DNA from: Symbiodinium natans
Taxonomy: Eukaryota; Sar; Dinophyceae; Suessiales; Symbiodiniaceae
Length of the DNA: 45,000 bases
Direction: 5' to 3'
NCBI GenBank assembly: GCA_905221605.1
Contig: CAJNDS010001057.1
Coordinates: 284,528-329,527 of the forward strand
The translations under genes were made by a program, and so were the position numbers. The notes beneath the pieces were generated by a model. The model did not search any database, was not told the DNA's origin, and saw nothing but the letters and a program-made list of their open reading frames with translations. This document shows, in pieces, positions 9,488-17,899 of the stretch (its first letter is position 1; every line of letters begins with the position of its first letter).

Positions 9488-9707
9488 GGTGCAGAGATCT
9501 CATATGAAGGTTTCCGCGATTGGAGACCCTTTCATGTACAACACCCCCCCCCCCCCCACATTATGGCAGAAAACCCTTGTAACGAGGACCCCAACCCTAA
9601 ACCCTAAACCCTGAACCCTGACTTCGGAAACCCCATCCATCACCAACTCAACCACGCTCCTGCCCAGGAAACTTTGCCTTTGACCACCGTTGAAGGGATC
9701 CGAACTG
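9488..9707 (-). CDS. Exon-like segments near the membrane exon, frames unresolved
   Basis: The segment 9644-9707 (acceptor TTTTCGCAG, donor GTGATGG) reads SSDPFNGGQRQSFLGRSV in one frame and STVVKGKVSWAGAW in the frame that would join in phase to the membrane exon above. The segment 9488-9545 reads VLYMKGSPIAETFI. The plus strand over 9430-9545 also reads well (YGSATLDAHGSTTNVVQR), so the strand of this part is uncertain. Confidence 0.28.
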
Positions 9708-9751
9708 CTGCGAAAAGCTTTCTGACTTCTTAGGGCTAAGGCTTTCCGAAC

Positions 9752-9843
9752 CAAGTTCCTTGGCCAAGTCCACTGCCATGTAAGACAGGATGAAGGTGCC
9801 CGTGAGGAGGAGGATAATTACCATCGAAAGGCCGACGATGATC
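9752..9843 (-). CDS. Exon with a transmembrane helix, unknown membrane protein
   Basis: After acceptor GTCCAGCCAG, the minus strand reads RIIVGLSMVIILLLTGTF, then ILSYMAVDLAKEL, ending at a GT donor (GTTCGG). The first half is a clear membrane-spanning helix with a basic residue on one side and a charged segment on the other. The exon is 92 bases and carries split codons at both ends. Neighbouring pieces with EF-hands suggest, by position only, a calcium-responsive membrane protein. Confidence 0.5.
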
Positions 9844-9885
9844 CTGGCTGGACCCCGAAACCCTAAACGCTAAACCCTCGGCATG

Positions 9886-9975
9886 TTACAGCCCTTGACA
9901 GATGAGTTTGTAATGGATCCAAAACGTAGAAGCCCCAAGCAGAACCCCTCATTCGTCTCTGGGGTAGAATCTAGG
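9886..9975 (-). CDS. Exon-like segment, unknown product
   Basis: The minus strand reads DSTPETNEGFCLGLLRFG, then SITNSSVKGCNMPR, and then runs into CCCTAAA-like DNA (9855-9880 on the plus strand). Telomere-like blocks lie on both sides (9985-10045 and 9855-9880). Function unknown. Confidence 0.35.
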
Positions 9976-10111
9976 AATATAACCCGCCTAGAAACCCTAA
10001 ACACTAACCCCCTAGAACCCTAAACCCTAAACTCTAAACCCTCAAAACCTTGTGGGGAGCACCTCAGCCCGGAGCCCCTCGCCTTCGCATCGTGCGGCCT
10101 TCTTGCTTTAC

Positions 10112-10160
10112 CTTCTTGTGCGCGTGTGCTGCGGCGGACAACTCAACCTTGGAACCCAAA
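10112..10160 (-). CDS. Short exon-like segment ending at a GTAAAG donor
   Basis: The minus strand reads GSKVELSAAAHAHKK and stops at AAGAAG/GTAAAGC. Upstream is a telomere-like block at 10160-10185. Function unknown. Confidence 0.35.
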
Positions 10161-10325
10161 GTTTAGGGTTTGGGGTTTGGGGTTGAAATTGCAAGACCGC
10201 ATCTTGCACCAAACCTTCCAGTCTCTGGCAAAGCCAGCGAGGATGATACGTAGTCCGAAACCCTAAACCCTACACCCTGGTTGGCTTCGCTTCGGACTTC
10301 GGGCTTCGGGATTCAGTCTCAGGGC

Positions 10326-10400
10326 TCCACCACGCTCACGCTGCCACTGCGGTCCAGATCCCATTCCTTCATCACGTCCTTGGTTTGGAGTTTGAAGAAT
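10326..10400 (-). CDS. EF-hand calcium-binding exon
   Basis: The minus strand reads KDVMKEWDLDRSGSVSVV followed by E. The loop DLDRSGSVSVVE is a full 12-residue EF-hand: Asp at positions 1 and 3, Ser at 5, Gly at 6 and Glu at 12, preceded by a helix. EF-hands bind Ca2+ and act as calcium switches. A donor-like GTGAGC lies inside the loop, but the loop is complete if read straight through, after which a TGA follows. A second EF-hand is about 700 bases upstream in the same orientation, probably in the same gene. Confidence 0.62.
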
Positions 10401-10509
10401 ATAAAGCCTAAAGCCAAATAACCTGAACCCTACAACCCTGGCCCGATGGTTAAATGGAGAGCTGTTGCCAGGGCTCCGGGGCTGTTTCGCAGGCTACCCG
10501 TTGCTGTTT

Positions 10510-10566
10510 CGTTTAGGGCTTAGGGCTTAGGGCTTAGGGCTTAGGGCTTAGGGCTTGGGGCTTAGG
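10510..10566 (+). repeat. Tandem GCTTAGGG array
   Basis: Seven head-to-tail copies of an 8-base variant of the telomere-like unit (GCTTAGGG, the last ones GCTTGGGG). It is more regular than any nearby block, so this variant has been amplified locally. Confidence 0.92.
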
Positions 10567-10598
10567 AATTCCTAGTAGGGCTTTGGGCGCTAGGATTC

Positions 10599-10699
10599 CT
10601 GGACGCGCTCCGGCATGTGCATGTAGCTGACCTCCGAGGAATTCATCTCTTTCTCCTCTGGCGTGGAACATGCCCGAGGTGGGTTCGCAGGAATCGTGC
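10599..10699 (-). CDS. Exon-like segment, unknown product
   Basis: After AAGGATGACAG, the minus strand reads TIPANPPRACSTPEEKEM, then NSSEVSYMHMPERVQ, to a CAG/GA edge. The segment is 101 bases and is bordered downstream by the GCTTAGGG array. A GA donor would be non-canonical, though such donors are reported in dinoflagellates. Function unknown. Confidence 0.4.
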
Positions 10700-10799
10700 C
10701 TGTCATCCTTGTTTATTGCTTAACTGAGGGTTTTTGCTTTCTGGGAATCTTCCCAGCCGCTTCCTAACCTAAAGATCCTAAAGGCCCTAGACCCCATCC

Positions 10800-10885
10800 T
10801 TGACGAGGCGTTTCAGCAGGGCGAGGCCATTCTCGACTTCGGAATGCGACAAATGGCCCTTGGAGCCGAACAGGTCCTGCAGACA
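10800..10885 (-). CDS. Exon-like segment following an EF-hand exon
   Basis: After CACCTGCAG, the minus strand reads CLQDLFGSKGHLSHSEVE, then NGLALLKRLVKDGV and a stop. The spacing and helix pattern suggest an EF-hand-like or helical partner of the EF-hand exon at 11029-11145, and the phase-0 frame joins to that exon's end. The gap between them carries the GCAGAGCCCC repeat and telomere-like DNA. Confidence 0.43.
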
Positions 10886-10914
10886 CTGCAGGTGCCGCTG
10901 CGGCCCCCGAGCTT

Positions 10915-10982
10915 TGCGGGGCTCTGCGGGGCTTTGCGGGGCTCTGGGGGGCTCTGCGGGGCTCTGCGGGGCTCTGCGGGTT
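10915..10982. repeat. GGGGCTCTGC decamer tandem repeat, about 7 copies
   Basis: Copies of GGGGCTCTGC/GGGGCTTTGC/GGGGCTCTGG run head to tail and pass directly into GGGTTGAGGGTTTAGGG. It lies in the presumed intron between two exons. Confidence 0.9.
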
Positions 10983-11028
10983 GAGGGTTTAGGGCCGAGG
11001 TTGGAGACTGCACGGGGTTCGTGTGGGC

Positions 11029-11145
11029 CTTGATGCTTGAGATCATCTTCAAGGCATCTCTGACGTTGACTTCATCCAGGATTCCATCGTCATCTGCGTC
11101 GACCACCTCCAGATCTTCAAGCTTTGTGTTTTGTGGAATTCCAGG
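11029..11145 (-). CDS. EF-hand calcium-binding exon (39 codons)
   Basis: After acceptor TTGACCGCACAG, the minus strand reads PGIPQNTKLEDLEVVDAD, then DDGILDEVNVRDALKMIS and SIK, exactly 39 codons in phase 0. The loop DADDDGILDEVN has Asp at 1, 3, 5 and 9 and Gly at 6. Asn replaces the usual Glu at position 12, which would weaken calcium binding. The downstream edge is AAG/GC, a possible GC donor. The frame is also open upstream to about 11325. Confidence 0.62.
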
Positions 11146-11254
11146 CTGTGCGGTCAAATTCCGCTCAAAGGTACTTGTGAGAGCACGGCATGGACCTCTG
11201 ACAATCCTGAAACCAATTGCTTCTGACTGATGAATCAGGTGTGTTGGTTCATTT

Positions 11255-11373
11255 AGGCGCTTGGAGCCTTCAGCAAGCTCTTCAAGCTTGGAGGCATATT
11301 TAACGAATCCACATCCATCATGGAGCCATCAGCGTGCTTGAACATCACCTTCGTGGAGTCCTTCGGTTTAATG
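11255..11373 (-). CDS. Exon-like segment, unknown product
   Basis: The minus strand reads STKVMFKHADGSMMDVDS, then LNMPPSLKSLLKAPSA and a stop. An overlapping frame reads DGCGFVKYASKLEELAEG and runs on into the EF-hand exon, so which frame is used is unclear. A TTTAGGG/TCTAGGG block lies just upstream (11375-11430). Confidence 0.36.
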
Positions 11374-11572
11374 TCTAGGGATGTCTAGGGTCAAGGGTCT
11401 AGGGTTTAGGATGTAAGGTTTAGGGTGGCTTGGGCACAAAAAAATAGCTACCAGTAGGGTTTTAGGGTTCAGGGCCTAGGTCCGGAGAACCTTTCAACCC
11501 TCAAGGGAACCTTGCTTCGTCCTAAGTCGATTCCCACATTAAATGACCCGAACTCTTCTCACAATCTGGCAC

Positions 11573-11662
11573 CGCTCCTTCGTCTCCTTCGATGAAGCAG
11601 GGCCGCCACTTCGCGCGGCAGCTTCCTCTTCATTGTGTTTTCAAACATATTCAGTTGTGCAG
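11573..11662 (-). CDS. Basic exon-like segment, unknown product
   Basis: The minus strand reads AQLNMFENTMKRKLPREV, then AALLHRRRRRSG, ending at a GTGCCA donor. It begins within 10 bases of a CCCTAAACCCTG block, so the acceptor may lie inside telomere-like DNA. Strongly basic end; function unknown. Confidence 0.42.
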
Positions 11663-11820
11663 GGTTTAGGGCTGGGCTGAAAGTTGAGGGTTTAGGGTTT
11701 AAAAGTTTAGGGTTTACGATTGGCTGGAGCAATCAATAGTCGAGCAAAGGTTAAATGCCACAGCCAGAGAATCCCGTAGCATGAGGAAAATATAGTGGGT
11801 TCTTATTCTTCTCTCCGCTA

Positions 11821-11896
11821 CATCCCGACAGTCACGGTCCCGTCCAGGTCTTCAACAAAAAACACAACACGCCTCACGAAAGCGCGGAAGCTAGCC
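11821..11896 (-). CDS. Exon-like segment, unknown product
   Basis: After acceptor CCCCCCGGCAG, the minus strand reads ASFRAFVRRVVFFVEDLD, then GTVTVGM, ending near a GTAGCG donor. The hydrophobic strand followed by an acidic turn reads as genuine protein. A CCCTAAA block sits upstream in the gap at 11975-12010. Confidence 0.45.
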
Positions 11897-12105
11897 CTGC
11901 CGGGGGGGCGGGGGGGGCCTGAGAGGCTTCGTGGAGGCCCCAAATGGGCAGGATTCGTCCGGACCCAAGACAAAAATTGGATAGGGGTTTAGGGTTGAGA
12001 GTTTAGGGTGTTTCAACGAGGGGTCTCGCTGGCGCTAGAGGCACCCAGGCGCGTGCCCCGACCCGTGTGAGCCCACCCCCGCGGGCACTCCACCCTAGCC
12101 TCGAC

Positions 12106-12159
12106 CTTGGTTCTCTGAGCAGTGGTTTTCCTCATGACATGGCTTGGGGCGCAGGGCTG
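12106..12159 (-). CDS. Short exon-like segment after the probable first exon
   Basis: Between acceptor TTGTGCGACAG and donor GTCGAG, 18 codons read QPCAPSHVMRKTTAQRTK. The intron before it holds a G/C-rich telomere-like block (12181-12235). Confidence 0.33.
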
Positions 12160-12291
12160 CTGTCGCACAAGAGACGGTTTAGGCTTTTGGGTTTAGGGGT
12201 TAGGGTTTTGGGTTTAGGGATTCGGGCATTGTTCACGCGGACATGCCACGCGAGGCCATGCTCACGAGATTCTTGCTTTGAGAAACAGCTC

Positions 12292-12489
12292 CTACATGCT
12301 CCTTTTCAGGCAGGATGGCATGCTTCGTGTTGCCACGAATGCAGACCACATCCACTTCTTAATCCTAAGTTCTGTGTTCTCTGCGCCTTTTGAAGGGCCC
12401 AAGAACTGTGTCCCACCCGAATATCCGTCCTCTGCGCCCTTTAGCACCTGATCGTCGAACCAGGAATCATATTCCTCGTTGTTCGCCAT
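12292..12489 (-). CDS. Probable first coding exon of the long minus-strand gene
   Basis: The ATG at 12489 sits in an ideal initiation context (GCCGCCATGG). The frame reads MANNEEYDSWFDDQVLKG, then AEDGYSGGTQFLGPSKGA, an acidic, disordered-looking N-terminus, and is open for 65 codons. Donor candidates are CAG/GTGCTA early and CAT/GTAGGA near the end. A TATA-like element lies about 170 bases upstream. Product unknown. The chain of exon-like pieces from here down to about 8 kb suggests, but does not prove, a single gene with EF-hands and a membrane helix. Confidence 0.5.
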   Translation of the reverse strand: MANNEEYDSWFDDQVLKGAEDGYSGGTQFLGPSKGAENTELRIKKWMWSAFVATRSMPSCLKRSM

Positions 12490-12660
12490 GGCGGCTGGAA
12501 GTTAGATGATTAGACCCGATCGGTCTGAGCAAAACATCTCCAAGCATCTGGAAAGAATCAGGGACGTAAGGCATGGAGACGTTTGGCTTGTTTGTGGAAA
12601 ACGTGAGTGACCTGCATTGTGCCACGGGATTGCTGTGAGCGATTCTCGCCTGGCATCCTG

Positions 12661-12669
12661 ATTTATACC
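12661..12669 (-). promoter_or_regulatory. TATA-like element upstream of the exon at 12489
   Basis: GGTATAAAT on the minus strand, about 170 bases before the ATG. Position is the only support. Dinoflagellate promoters usually lack TATA boxes, so if the source is a dinoflagellate this is likely chance. Confidence 0.2.
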
Positions 12670-13449
12670 TGCCTGTGGGGGTGTTGGGGGGGAGTTTAGG
12701 GGTTCAGGGCTCAAGACAGCGTTTAGAAGCTCAGGGTCCCGGGGTTTGGGGTTTAGGGCTCGCGGTTTAGGTTTTGAGTTTTGGGTTTGAGGGTTTGGGG
12801 GTGTCATCTAAACCCCAAACCCTAAACCAGCCCGCCGCCCCCGATCCGCGCCAGGGCAGCGCGAAGAAGGCCATGGCAATAGATTAAGGCTTTCGGGCTT
12901 CCAGGTTCGGGGTCTAGGTTTTTGGGCTTCAGGGTGTAGGGTTCAAGGTTCAACGATTGTGTGTTTTGGACTTTAGGGCATGGGGCCTTTTGGGGTTTAA
13001 GTGCCCAAAAAGCCACGAATGAGGGCGTAGCGCTTTGGGTTTAGGGGCTTCATAGGCTTGAGGGCCCGGGGTGTCCGGCTCTGAGGGTTCAAGGATATAC
13101 TATCTTGCCCCATATAAACAGTCCCCAAATTAAGGGACCTAATTGGGTCCTTATTATGAGGGATTCCGACTAGCAGCAGCAGGTCTCATCCAGCAATTCC
13201 GAGGAATGGCCTTCCTTCCACCGCAATCAACCCTTGAGATTCCAGAATTTGGATAAGCTTGTTGTGAAAGTGGCTCCCAGCCGTTCAAAAAGTGTTTGCC
13301 TCCCACTACACAGGATTCCCCAGCGACCATGACCTACAGACCGCGAAAATACGCGTGAAGCTTGAACAGGCCCCGTAGGTACGAATACGATGTAGATCTC
13401 CCTACCAGATGTCAATAGGCCAGACGACTCTGCCACCCCCCCACCACGT

Positions 13450-14905
13450 TACCCTCCCACACACAAATGGCTCAGGAAGCGCGGGCAAATGCAAGACCAC
13501 AACCCCAGCGGGTTGGGGCTTTGTCACTGTATGAAACAACTCCCTAGTACACGCCGCCTACGGTCCAGCCATCACTGACCCCAGATCGTGTCATAGGCGC
13601 TACGGCAGGCAGCCACAAGACTGGCGAACTTTCAGCATGGCTGGAAGCGATACTGTCCGACCGTCACACGCCTTCAGAAATCACTGTTTACAATGACAGC
13701 AAATGGGTCAGAGAGATGCTGCAGGGACGCTCCAGACCAAAACGCCACAAAACATTGGTAAAAAAAGCTGGACAGACATCTCCACACGCTACTGCTAAAC
13801 AAAGTCCATTGGCAGTGGGTGAAAGGCGCTCAGGCAACCAGTACAACGAGTAAGCGGACAAACCTGCCGGATCAGGAAAAAGCACGCACTTTCCCCTCAT
13901 GGAGGACTGTGAACACCCCGCCTCCACCCAACATTCCGACAATGTCGAAGAACAGGACTACGCTCAGACAAATATCCTTCTCGCCGCAAGTGCGCCAGCC
14001 CAAGCAGTCCTGGATTACGCCGCAACTTGCCGAAAGCATAGAGCCGTCGAGGAATACAAAAACGAGACAAGCCAGAAAAACCACAAGAATGTATGGGAAC
14101 AAGCAAAAAAGGAGACGTGCACTGATGGCAAGCCGCTAGAAAACTCCAAAAGGGCTTCAGGGAGAAAAGCCAAGGCTAAAACGCCAAGGAAAGCTGGTAC
14201 CATGGTCCCAGACCCACGAGGTTTTTGTGACTTTCTGGCAAACACACAATGTGGCCCCACTGTTTCTGGAAGAGGACAGACAACTGTTGCGAGACTGCCC
14301 CGCCCTGCACCCACCCCCGACCACTCCGCCAAAGCTCTTCAAAACTTTATTCAGTGCATAGCAATCTCCGTTATTGCAGAGCTCCAGGACTAGACGAGCT
14401 ACGCCTGGAGTTGTTGGAACTCCTCGATCATGTCGGTGAAACATATGTCATCATATGTCCTTAACCTAATATTGCCTGCTTCCACGCCAAAAACAGTCCC
14501 GCAGGATTGGAAAAAAGCCCTTATTGCAAGCATCTACAAAGGAAAGGGACAGGAAAGTGATGACGTTAGATAAGATAGAGACTGTATGCAGATAGCGCTG
14601 CAAAGAATGGGAGTACACCCGCACTACATAGACATCATTCGAGATCTATACACAGACCAAGTCTTCACCACAGCAGGCTTCAGAGGCAACACATGCAAGG
14701 CTACACCGCGCGCAGGATTTCGACAGGGGTGTCCACTCAGCCCCTACCAGCCCCTACCTATTGATAATGGTAATGAGTGTTCTCTTCATGCGCTGTGCAG
14801 GCATCCCTACAAGCACATGGTCGGTAGGAAAGCATATATACGACCTGGAGCACTCAGACGACAGATGAGATATGAGATGGATCCTTAAACACAGATCCCG
14901 GACTG
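13450..14905 (+). mobile_element. Decayed non-LTR-type retroelement: RNase H, linker, reverse transcriptase
   Basis: RNase H remains at about 13490-13865: PAGWGFVTV, LVHAAYGPAITDPRS, ATAGSHKTGELSAWLEA and EITVYNDSKWVREMLQG (the DS active-site region), then VHWQWVKGA. An open stretch continues into a linker with QSWITPQLAESIEPSR (about 14005-14055). Reverse transcriptase follows: CRAPGLDELRLELLELLD, then VPQDWKKALIASIYKGKG (about 14495-14550), then MGVHPHYIDIIRDLYTD and GFRQGCPLSPY (to 14745), then DLEHSDDR carrying the DD catalytic pair (about 14850-14875). The pieces lie in several frames with stops. A section between the KGKG and MGVHPHY blocks is missing. RNase H before the reverse transcriptase is unusual for LINE-like elements. 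Element ends and poly-A were not found. Confidence 0.82.
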
Positions 14906-15039
14906 CACTGCTTTGGAGAGGCTATTTAGTGCGCCGTTCTGTGCTTTCTAGGCTGATTGGCTGGAGACACCATGTGCTTGGAATTCTTGATGAGGGCGAT
15001 GACGAACAATGACAGCGCCCATGCTTACTACCACAACCC

Positions 15040-15116
15040 AGACGACGACCACTGCTGCTCCTCCTTCTTCTTCCGCTTCTGCTGCTGCTACTGCCACCGC
15101 TACTGCTGCTATACCC
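15040..15116 (+). repeat. Imperfect CTG/CTT triplet repeat
   Basis: Repeated GCTGCTCCTCCTTCTTCTTCCG and CTGCTGCTACTGCCACCGCTA triplets. The Ser/Ala/Val-rich frames over it reflect the repeat. It lies just downstream of the decayed retroelement. Confidence 0.8.
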
Positions 15117-15344
15117 CATATGTACCCGTAAGCCCTCGGCACGCAGGTTTCCTGGCAGATTTCATACAGGGCTTCAAAGACTGGCAGCCGACATCCGCGA
15201 GCAAAGGCAAGGAAGGCCACCCAAGGGTTTAGGGTTTAGGGATGTTTAGGGCTTAAGTTAAAGGGACGGATCTTCGAGGAGGATTGTATTCTCCTGTATT
15301 CATAGTTCAGTACAACCTGCTCCTAAACTCTGAACCCTAAACCC

Positions 15345-15475
15345 AACACTTGAGCTTCATAAATCCCAGGTTCAACTTTCAGTGGTTTCAAACGCTGAAG
15401 CCAGGTTGGGTGACCATTCCGATTCGAATCCTCGGGGACAAGTATGAGATTTCGGTCACGAAGCTGTGCTGGGGG
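15345..15475 (+). CDS. Exon-like segment on the plus strand, unknown product
   Basis: The plus strand reads RFNFQWFQTLKPGWVTIP, then IRILGDKYEISVTKLCWG, between two telomere-like zones (15330-15345 and from 15475). It is protein-like over about 40 codons, on the opposite strand to the exons below 12.5 kb. Splice edges are not clear. Confidence 0.33.
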
Positions 15476-15605
15476 TTTAGGGGTTCGGGTTTAGGGTTTT
15501 AAGTTCAGGTGTTGGGAAAGGGTTTAGGCCCGGTTTAGGGTTTCCGAAGCCCTAAACCCTAAACCCCAACCCTAAACCCTAAACCCCAAACCCTAAACCC
15601 CAAGA
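15476..15605. repeat. Dense telomere-like block with a head-to-head junction
   Basis: G-rich units (GGTTTAGGG) run up to 15540 and C-rich units (CCCTAAACC) run from 15550, with a 9-base spacer. GGTTTAGGG (15532-15540) and CCCTAAACC (15550-15558) are perfect inverted arms. The C-rich side then has about six near-perfect copies. Confidence 0.93.
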
Positions 15606-16140
15606 CAATCAAGGGAGGGCTTTCAAGAGCCACCCCTCCACCCCAAGACCACTAATCCCCTAAGCCCCTATTAACCCAGTACCACAGTGTTGCTATCTTA
15701 AGTGTTCTCGCATATAGCATAGAATCGAAGCATGTTGAGGCATCAGATTATTCTTTTTTATTAAACCTTACTGCTCCAAACCTTGACCACTTGAGACATC
15801 CCCGAACAAACTCCTAAACCCTAAATTCCAGGCACTACGCCCTGAGTGCGAAACACAGGTTTGGGTTTAGGGTTTGGGGTTTGGGGTTTAGCGTTTAGGG
15901 CTTAGGGTCGGGGTTTAGGGTTGAGGGCTGGTGTGCTATGACATTGTCCACTATACAAAGCAGTCTGCCTGCTCGGATCTAGGAAGTTCTGATTTAGGGG
16001 TTTAGAGGAATTGGAGGTCGAACCCCAAACCCCAAACCCAAACCCACTACCACGTACTGAATGAAGCGGAGCTTGAGAGATTCCTCTTACCTCTACTTCG
16101 CATGAGAGGCTGGCAGAGAGGCTCCGTAAGCAGCAGAAGT
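15606..16140. other. No gene seen; telomere-like and CA/GA-poor intergenic DNA
   Basis: Contains telomere-like blocks at 15815-15830, 15860-15930 and 16022-16045. No frame reads convincingly. Confidence 0.5.
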
Positions 16141-16155
16141 ACCATATATACTATG

Positions 16156-16174
16156 TGTGTATATATATATATAT
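16156..16174. repeat. Short TA microsatellite
   Basis: (TA)n within GTGTATATATATATATATAC. A second TA run lies at 16818-16838. Confidence 0.85.
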
Positions 16175-16329
16175 ACTCCAGGACAGAGTATGTCGCAGTG
16201 CAGGAATGCGAAGCAGTGCAGCAGACTCAGCCCGAAACCGAAACCCTAAACCCTTTCCTCGTGTTCTCCGAAGCCCTTGAGGATCATCTTGGATGTCATG
16301 ACCCTAAAACCCTAAACCCTAAACCGTAA

Positions 16330-17890
16330 AAACTGAACAGAACCAGCCGAATGCACATGGGAACCTTCGTACTTTATCCTGTGCATCAGTGCATCTACTT
16401 TCGTAGATGATATATCGTAAGAGAGTGCTATTTATGATATGGGGGTATCGTGGTACCACCTTTTAAAACCCCAAATGGTCGGTCTTCCTCCCTTGCTCTG
16501 GTTTCCTGTAGTTAATCCCAAACCTGTAGTAGAGCTAGGGGGTCAAGAAGGAATTGTGTCCAGTATATGGGCGGTGGGTATTTGTCTTTACATGTGATGT
16601 GCTTGAACAGGTTTGGCCGCTTAAAGGTGAGGGCGTCTACTGCATGACTGCTGCGGAGTAGTTGTAAGAGCGATTAGCATGAGGGCGGGTATCAGCGTCG
16701 AGCTTTCCTTTGCCGTACATATCCACTGCCACTAGAACCGCACGGTGCTTTTTGATTGGAACGCGCGTTTCGTGTAGGTAGAACGCTGTAGTTTAAAGTA
16801 ACATTTTGAGTATTAATTTATATATATATATATATATTTCTTTTTTTCTTTTCTAAAAGCGCTGTTTTTTGGGGTTTCTGCGAGCGCGCGCACGCTTTTT
16901 GTATCTTGCCCTTTTAATGTTGTGGTGGCGTTGTTTCCTTGCGTGCTTTCTCATTGAAACGTGCGTTTAGTGTAGGTCTTGTTTTGAAGTTAATATGAAT
17001 TTATGTATGTTTTTGAAAAACCTTTTTCGAGGTTTACGCGCACACATATGTTTGGCATGTTGTTTCCTTGTCTTAGGGTCTCGAGGTGATGTGGTTTCGG
17101 CGTTGGTTCCTTGCGTGGCAGTTTATTGAAACGGTTTTTAAAGTGCTTAGGGTTTGGGGGTTTAGGAACGTAATGATCCCCCCCGCTACCCCCCCCCCCC
17201 CTCCTCCCCCCCCCCACCCCCGCCCCCGGGAACAGTAAAAGACCTTAAAAACCTTGAGTAGCTAGAGCGTCGCTAGGCATAAGAATGTGGGGGCCCAGAT
17301 TGGTGTTTCTGAGGAGAGGCGACCTCAAAGCCGCGAGTTCAAATACTTGGACCCTTACCTTTGTACCCGAGTTCGGTTTAGGGATTAGGGTTTAGGGTCC
17401 CAGAACCTTCGAAGCTTCTAGGGCCTAGAGGCCTAGACTGCCTAGAGCCCACATAATTCGGGCTTTCGGGTTTAGGGTTGAGCCTGGCACGTCCATCGAA
17501 ATGACACCAACCCTCCAAAGCTTTCCAGCTTGGCATGCAAGAGGGCATCCTTGGATGCAGTAACTTGGGGGGGGGGAGGGGAGGGTTCCCATAATGGGGA
17601 TACCCCTGTTAGCCCCCAAGCGTGCTTGGGCGTACGCGGGCTGCAGTCGCAGAACGCGGTCGCAATGCCCTTCAGGGTACCTTCTCTGAAACCCCCCACT
17701 CCTGCTCTATTCTGTTTAGCTTCGTCTACTTTAGTGCACAAAGAAATATTGACAAGGAATTCATGCTGTTACGAATGTAAAACCCCTAGGAATAGTACAT
17801 TTACGGCTATTCAAGGGACTTTGAGGAATAATCACTACTCTGTCCACCTGCTGTTTTCATGCAAGAGTTAATTTACCCGGAGAAACATTA
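16330..17890. other. Non-coding stretch with TA, poly-C and telomere-like pieces
   Basis: I see no convincing gene. It holds a TA run (16818-16838), T-rich DNA, a nearly repeated motif around 16755-16790 and 16955-16985 (GCGCGTTTCGTGTAGGTAGAA and GTGCGTTTAGTGTAGGTCTTG), a C-rich run at 17177-17227 and a G-run near 17567. Confidence 0.5.
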
Positions 17891-17899
17891 TCTCCTCCC

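Larger units (their letters stand above)
60..16330. repeat. Interspersed degenerate telomere-like blocks (TTTAGGG/CCCTAAA)
   Basis: Dozens of short blocks, usually 15-60 bases, of TTTAGGG or CCCTAAA with frequent variants (TTCAGGG, CTTAGGG, CCCTGAA) recur every few hundred bases in both orientations. Clear ones are at 1618-1665, 3140-3175, 3765-3790, 8820-8850, 9000-9020, 9408-9428, 9595-9620, 9985-10045, 11395-11430, 11685-11715, 12180-12235, 12715-12830, 15485-15605 and 15860-15930. They generally fall between exon-like segments, so many probably lie in introns. Fewer occur at 17380-17400, 19510-19540 and 40800-40872. They are too degenerate and dispersed to be a functional telomere; they look like interstitial telomeric sequence. 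Confidence 0.88.

Noticed and set aside
15415-15440. tRNA T-loop-like GATTCGAATCC
   Set aside because: No 5-base T-stem and no D or anticodon arm around it. The stretch reads better as part of a coding segment.
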